From Tepidimonas alkaliphilus (GTDB taxonomy: Bacteria > Pseudomonadota > Gammaproteobacteria > Burkholderiales > Burkholderiaceae_C), in assembly GCF_007556595.1 (NCBI RefSeq), contig NZ_VJNB01000004.1:148435-212434 (forward strand): a DNA stretch of 64,000 bases, read 5' to 3'. Within the stretch, counting starts at the first letter, position 1; each line of letters opens with the position of its first letter. Shown piece by piece: positions 60,244-64,000 of this stretch. Made by a program: the position numbers and the translations under genes. Below the pieces are notes generated by a model that was not told where the DNA came from, did not search any database, and saw only the letters and a program-made list of their open reading frames with translations.

Positions 60244-61665
60244 ATGGCTGAATTCAAGGAAGCTCCGGCTCACGCCACTGCTGGCCAAAAGCTGCTCACC
60301 TGGATCGACAACCGCTTTCCGCTCTCGAAAATGTATCGAGAGCATATGTCGGAATACTACGCGCCGAAGAATTTCAACGTATGGTATTTCTTCGGCTCGC
60401 TGGCCATGCTGGTGCTGGTGATTCAAATCGTCACCGGCATTTTTTTGGTCATGCACTACAAGCCTGACGCGTCGCTCAACGCCGCGGGGGTGCCAGTGGC
60501 TTTTGCCTCGGTTGAATACATCATGCGCGACGTGCCGTGGGGTTGGCTGATTCGCTACATGCACTCCACCGGCGCATCGGCCTTCTTCATCGTGGTCTAT
60601 CTGCACATGTGGCGCGGGTTGATTTATGGGTCTTACCGCAAGCCGCGTGAATTGGTGTGGATTTTTGGCGTGGCAATCTTTTTGTGCCTGATGGCGGAGG
60701 CCTTTTTTGGCTACCTGCTGCCCTGGGGGCAGATGTCCTATTGGGGGGCGCAGGTGATCGTCAACCTGTTCTCGGCGATCCCCTTCATCGGGCCGGATTT
60801 GGCCATCTGGATCCGCGGCGACTATGTGGTGTCGGATGCGACGCTGAATCGCTTCTTTAGCTTTCACGTGATTGCCATTCCGCTGGTTTTGTTGGGCTTG
60901 GTGGTGGCGCACATCATTGCGTTGCACGAAGTGGGTTCCAACAACCCGGATGGCATCGAAATCAAGGCCACCAAAGGCCCCGACGGTAAGCCATTGGATG
61001 GCATCCCTTTCCATCCATACTACACAATCCACGATATTCTTGGCGTGGCGGTGTTCTTGCTGGTGTTTTCGGCGATCGTCTTCTTCGCGCCGGAAGCTGG
61101 CGGTTATTTCCTTGAGTTCAACAACTTCATCCCGGCTGACCCGATGGTTACGCCACCCCACATCGCGCCAGTTTGGTACTTCACGCCGTTTTATTCCATG
61201 CTGCGGGCCACCACCAGCGAAATGATGGTGGTGCTGGTGGCGGTGCTTTGGATTGCCGCGATCTTGGCGGCGCTGAAGTCCAGTGCCGGGGCGCTGGGCA
61301 AGCTCGGCATTCTTGCGGGTGCGCTGGCGCTGTCGGCGTTGATGCTGACGATCGACGCCAAATTTTGGGGCGTGGTCGTGATGGGCGGTGCGGTGATTAT
61401 TCTGTTTTTCTTGCCCTGGCTCGACAGGAGTCCGGTGAAATCGATTCGTTACCGGCCGTCGTGGAATAAATGGCTCTACGGCTTGTTCGTCGTCAACTTT
61501 TTGGTGCTCGGGTATTTGGGTGTGTTGCCGCCGTCGCCGTTGGGTGAGCGCATCTCGCAGATCGGCACGCTGTTTTATTTCGGCTTCTTCCTGTTGATGC
61601 CGTGGTGGAGCCGCATCGGCGAGTTCAAGCCGGTGCCGGCCCGCGTGACCTTCCGTCCGCACTGA
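60244..61665 (+). CDS. petB: Ubiquinol-cytochrome c reductase cytochrome b subunit
   Basis: 473 residues, polytopic. The bis-His haem ligands lie in STGASAFFIVVYLHMWRGL-type and FSFHVIAIPLVLLGLVVAHI-type helices (two pairs, 14 apart). The Qo-site loop is present as PWGQMSYWGAQV; the usual PEWY-like motif reads PVWYF near residue 320. ATG 60244 begins MAEFKEAPAHA. It follows petA after 43 bp. Confidence 0.96.
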   Translation: MAEFKEAPAHATAGQKLLTWIDNRFPLSKMYREHMSEYYAPKNFNVWYFFGSLAMLVLVIQIVTGIFLVMHYKPDASLNAAGVPVAFASVEYIMRDVPWGWLIRYMHSTGASAFFIVVYLHMWRGLIYGSYRKPRELVWIFGVAIFLCLMAEAFFGYLLPWGQMSYWGAQVIVNLFSAIPFIGPDLAIWIRGDYVVSDATLNRFFSFHVIAIPLVLLGLVVAHIIALHEVGSNNPDGIEIKATKGPDGKPLDGIPFHPYYTIHDILGVAVFLLVFSAIVFFAPEAGGYFLEFNNFIPADPMVTPPHIAPVWYFTPFYSMLRATTSEMMVVLVAVLWIAAILAALKSSAGALGKLGILAGALALSALMLTIDAKFWGVVVMGGAVIILFFLPWLDRSPVKSIRYRPSWNKWLYGLFVVNFLVLGYLGVLPPSPLGERISQIGTLFYFGFFLLMPWWSRIGEFKPVPARVTFRPH

Positions 61666-61700
61666 GGCTTGCAAGCCCCGTGATGAAGAAAGGGATAGCA

Positions 61701-62468
61701 ATGAAGCGTTGGTTGGCAAACGGGGTGGCGGCGTTGGCCATGCTGCTGTTGGTCTCCGCACCGGTGCAGGCGGCCGGAACCGGTTTTCCGATGGACAAGG
61801 CTCCGCGTCTGAGCAACGACCAAGCCGCGTTGCAGCATGGGGCCAAGATCTTCGTCAATTACTGCCTCAGCTGCCATTCGGCTTCGTTCGTGCGTTACAA
61901 CCGCCTCACCGAGCTTGGCCTGACAGAAAAGCAAATTAAAGAAAATTTGATGTTCACCACCGACAAAGTGGGAGATCAGATGATTGCTGCGATCTCGCCG
62001 CAGCAAGCCAAGGCGTGGTTTGGCGCGCAGCCCCCCGACCTGTCACTGATCGCGCGTTCGCGGGCCAGCCAAAGCTACAGCGGCACGGACTATCTCTACA
62101 CTTTGCTGCGAGGCTACTACCGCGACCCGAACCGTCCCACAGGATGGAACAACGTCGTCTTTCATAACATTGGCATGCCGCATCCGTTGTGGGAATTGCA
62201 GGGGGAGCGCAAGCCGATCTTTGAAAAAGTTGGCAGTCCTGGACACGAGACCGAGGTGTTCCGCGGCTGGGAGGTGGTCAAGCCGGGGCAGCTGTCGGAG
62301 GCCGAGTATGATCGACTGGTGGCCGATTTGGTGGCTTATCTGGAGTGGATGGGCGAGCCAGTCAAGAACCATCGAATCCGGCTCGGGGTGTGGGTGATGA
62401 TCTTCCTGGGCGTGTTTGCGGTCATCGCGTGGCGACTCAACGCGGCCTATTGGAAAGACGTCCGATAA
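61701..62468 (+). CDS. petC: Ubiquinol-cytochrome c reductase cytochrome c1 subunit
   Basis: 255 residues. Sec signal MKRWLANGVAALAMLLLVSAPVQAA, haem site CLSCH at 55-59, the axial-Met region (MPHPLWELQG) and a C-terminal membrane anchor (LGVWVMIFLGVFAVIAWRL). ATG 61701 has AAGGGA seven bases upstream; the in-frame ATG 61683 has no good site. Haem attachment would need ResB/CcsB. Last gene of the operon, followed by a terminator. Confidence 0.96.
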   Translation: MKRWLANGVAALAMLLLVSAPVQAAGTGFPMDKAPRLSNDQAALQHGAKIFVNYCLSCHSASFVRYNRLTELGLTEKQIKENLMFTTDKVGDQMIAAISPQQAKAWFGAQPPDLSLIARSRASQSYSGTDYLYTLLRGYYRDPNRPTGWNNVVFHNIGMPHPLWELQGERKPIFEKVGSPGHETEVFRGWEVVKPGQLSEAEYDRLVADLVAYLEWMGEPVKNHRIRLGVWVMIFLGVFAVIAWRLNAAYWKDVR

Positions 62469-62507
62469 TCCCCATCTGCTGGGTCGCGCCGATGGCGGCC
62501 CGGTCGT

Positions 62508-62554
62508 GCAGTGGGAGCGCAGGCCTGCAGCCGCCTCCCACTGCTTTTGCTTTT
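62508..62554 (+). terminator. Strong Rho-independent terminator after petABC
   Basis: GCAGTGGGAG (62508-62517) pairs perfectly with CTCCCACTGC (62535-62544). The loop itself contains the palindrome GCAGGCCTGC. TTTTGCTTTT follows at 62545-62554. It lies 40 bp after the petC stop. Confidence 0.85.
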
Positions 62555-62576
62555 CGTGGAGTGGAGCGACGACGTC

Positions 62577-63188
62577 ATGATGGTTTTGTATTCGGGCACC
62601 ACCTGCCCGTTTTCACATCGCTGCCGTTTCGTGCTGTTCGAAAAGGGCATGGATTTTGAAATCCGTGATGTGGATCTTTACAATAAGCCCGAGGATATTT
62701 CAGTGATGAACCCCTATGGGCAGGTTCCGATCCTGGTGGAGCGGGATTTGATCCTCTATGAGTCCAATATCATCAATGAATACATTGACGAGCGCTTTCC
62801 TCATCCTCAGCTGATGCCGGGGGATCCGGTCGATCGCGCCCGGGTTCGGCTGTTTTTGCTGAACTTTGAAAAAGAATTGTTCACGCATGTTTCGGTTTTG
62901 GAGCAACGTACGCCCAAGCCGACCGAAAAACAGCTGGAAAAAGCGCGGGCTCATATTCGCGAGCGACTCACACAGCTGGCACCGGTATTTTTGAAGAACA
63001 AATATATGTTGGGCGATAACTTTTCCATGCTGGATGTGGCGATTGCGCCGCTGCTGTGGCGGCTTGATCATTACGGCATTGAACTTAATCGCAATGCCGC
63101 GCCTTTGTTAAAATACGCGGAGCGCATTTTTTCGCGGCCAGCCTATATCGAAGCGCTGACGCCGTCCGAGAAGGTGATGCGCAAGTGA
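62577..63188 (+). CDS. sspA: Stringent starvation protein A, glutathione S-transferase fold
   Basis: 203 residues. Thioredoxin-like N-domain (MMVLYSGTTCPFSHRCRFVLF), then the GST substrate block NPYGQVPILVERDLILYESNIINEY-type segment, then an all-helical C-domain (MLDVAIAPLLWRLD). SspA binds RNA polymerase and adjusts transcription under stress in other proteobacteria. Followed by sspB with overlapping stop and start, as in E. coli. Confidence 0.94.
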   Translation: MMVLYSGTTCPFSHRCRFVLFEKGMDFEIRDVDLYNKPEDISVMNPYGQVPILVERDLILYESNIINEYIDERFPHPQLMPGDPVDRARVRLFLLNFEKELFTHVSVLEQRTPKPTEKQLEKARAHIRERLTQLAPVFLKNKYMLGDNFSMLDVAIAPLLWRLDHYGIELNRNAAPLLKYAERIFSRPAYIEALTPSEKVMRK

Positions 63189-63673
63189 TGGATGCCGATT
63201 CGCCCTCTATGCGGCCCTACCTGCTGCGGGCGGTGCACGAGTGGTGCACCGACCATGGGCTGACCCCGTATCTGGTGGTCGCGGTCGATCGCCGCGTGCA
63301 AGTGCCGCTGGAATACGTGCGCGATGGGCAAATTGTGCTGAACATCAGCTATGAAGCGACGGCTAATTTGCGCATCGACAACCAGGAGTTAACGTTCAAA
63401 GCCCGTTTTGGGGGCGTGGCGCGCGAAGTGGTGATCCCGATTGATCATGTCATTGGCATTTACGCGCGAGAGAACGGCCAAGGCATGGCATTTCCTCATC
63501 CGGACCCCGAGCAAAACGAGGATGAGGCCACTGCGGCCGGGCGACGCCCTGCGCTGCAAGTGGTGCATGATCGAGATGAGGGTGAAGAGGACTCAAGGGG
63601 CGAATCTTCCGACGAGACGCCCTCCCCGCCGCCTCCACGCGGAGGGCGCCCCGCGCTGAAGCGTGTGAAATAA
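63188..63673 (+). CDS. sspB: ClpXP protease specificity-enhancing factor SspB
   Basis: 161 residues. The folded domain (RPYLLRAVHEWCTDHGLTPY, VDRRVQVPLEYVRDGQIVLN, ARFGGVAREVVIPIDHVIGIYA) binds ssrA-tagged peptides. A long acidic, disordered linker with Glu/Asp and Pro follows, and the C-terminus GGRPALKRVK is the usual ClpX-docking tail. ATG 63188 (or GTG 63185) overlaps the sspA stop. Confidence 0.95.
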   Translation: MDADSPSMRPYLLRAVHEWCTDHGLTPYLVVAVDRRVQVPLEYVRDGQIVLNISYEATANLRIDNQELTFKARFGGVAREVVIPIDHVIGIYARENGQGMAFPHPDPEQNEDEATAAGRRPALQVVHDRDEGEEDSRGESSDETPSPPPPRGGRPALKRVK

Positions 63674-63684
63674 GGTGCAGCAGG

Positions 63685-63690
63685 TAAAAT
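63685..63690 (+). promoter_or_regulatory. -10 element of the tRNA-Thr gene
   Basis: TAAAAT, 15 bp before the first base of the tRNA and 12 bp after the sspB stop. The -35 region is not clear. Confidence 0.4.
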
Positions 63691-63705
63691 GGCGCCTGTA
63701 AGGCT

Positions 63706-63781
63706 GCCGCTTTAGCTCAGCTGGTAGAGCGCCCGCCTTGTAAGCGGAAGGTCGTCTGTTCGAGTCAGACAAGCGGCACCA
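63706..63781 (+). tRNA. tRNA-Thr (anticodon TGT)
   Basis: 76 nt with encoded CCA. Acceptor stem GCCGCTT/AAGCGGC pairs perfectly. The D-arm is GCTCAGCTGGTAGAGC, and the T-arm GTCTG-TTCGAGT-CAGAC carries the invariant TTC. The anticodon loop CTTGTAA gives TGT, which reads ACA (Thr). The outer anticodon stem pair is C-A, a mild irregularity. Confidence 0.97.
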
Positions 63782-63867
63782 AGTCGGTTGGATTGAGAAT
63801 CTGCGCGCAGTTCGGAGAAGCGTTCGCGGATTGAGGCCCTCTTCCTGACGCGTAGCGCTTAGGGTTC

Positions 63868-64000
63868 TGTTAGTGTACTCTAAACCTTCTTTCCTGACAT
63901 AACGGATCGACGAAAGGAGAGAAGGACGAACGCGGAGCTGAAGCTGGCGCAGCAGCGGCTGTCGGTGCTGGAGCTGGCGCAGGCGCTGGGCAATGTGAGT
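63868..64000 (+). mobile_element. Left part of an IS481-type insertion sequence (cut by the window)
   Basis: The probable left terminal repeat begins TGTTAGTGTACTCTAAACCT at 63868, and the transposase reading starts 58 bases later. The element sits 86 bp after the tRNA-Thr gene. The stretch 63782-63867 between them shows no gene. Confidence 0.6.
63926..64000 (+). CDS. Transposase fragment, IS481-type; start codon reads ACG (5' part only)
   Basis: 25 codons to the right edge. The sequence NAELKLAQQRLSVLELAQAL followed by GNVS matches the N-terminus of a common IS481-type transposase that usually begins Met-Asn. Here the first codon is ACG, with AAAGGAG correctly spaced six bases upstream. No ATG, GTG or TTG lies in frame between the ribosome binding site and this point. 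The gene may therefore be silenced by a start-codon mutation. Confidence 0.6.

Overview
This window is a GC-rich chromosomal segment of a Gram-negative bacterium, most likely a betaproteobacterium of the order Burkholderiales (Comamonadaceae-like). The grounds are gene order and family type: pilMNOPQ followed by aroK-aroB, the gltB-gltD pair, an Mla lipid-transport operon running into ibaG-murA-hisGDCBHAFIE, tatABC beside the his operon, petABC followed by sspA-sspB, and a ResB/CcsB (system II) cytochrome c maturation pair. The genus cannot be fixed from the sequence alone.

Layout. 1-6950 is an envelope-glycan region. It holds a giant methyltransferase/glycosyltransferase fusion on the minus strand that runs off the left edge (at least 1002 residues), a lytic transglycosylase with a twin-arginine-like signal, a WecA/MraY-type sugar-phosphate transferase and a membrane-TPR protein. 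The last two genes are clearly more AT-rich than the rest. 7040-8171 is a decayed IS481-family insertion sequence inserted at a CTAG site, three bases from the metK stop codon. 8174-11023 carries metK, a lauroyl-acyltransferase-like gene and engB. 11129-15391 carries cytochrome c4 and the resB-ccsB maturation genes. 15482-19721 carries lysA, lptM, cyaY and a class A penicillin-binding protein. 19907-29254 is the type IV pilus assembly operon continuing through a repeat-containing lipoprotein into aroK, aroB and dgt. 29258-37571 carries an MFS transporter, a RAYT-like protein that has lost its catalytic residues, and glutamate synthase.

37761-51903 is a nearly unbroken run of co-directional genes: mlaF-E-D-A-C-B, an ABC-2 exporter pair, ibaG, murA and a complete histidine pathway (hisG is the short form, which needs HisZ elsewhere). 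51900-54471 continues with a small membrane protein, a HIT hydrolase and tatABC, with a 22-bp tandem repeat ahead of tatA. An accessory AAA-ATPase/PD-(D/E)XK gene (54487-56109) sits between tatC and a DegS-like protease. The rest is a Nif3-like protein, pdxA, the cytochrome bc1 operon petABC with a strong terminator, sspA-sspB, tRNA-Thr(TGT) and the start of a second IS481-type element cut by the right edge.

Functional links. TatABC would export the Rieske protein PetA and possibly the lytic transglycosylase. ResB/CcsB would attach haem to cytochrome c4 and PetC. The Mla, LptM and acyltransferase genes all serve the outer membrane. Most of the window is conserved housekeeping sequence. The less ordinary parts are the left-edge glycan genes, the inactive RAYT homologue, the repeats before tatA, the lipoprotein in the pil operon and the AAA/nuclease gene. 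I found no CRISPR array, prophage or clear new multi-gene system.
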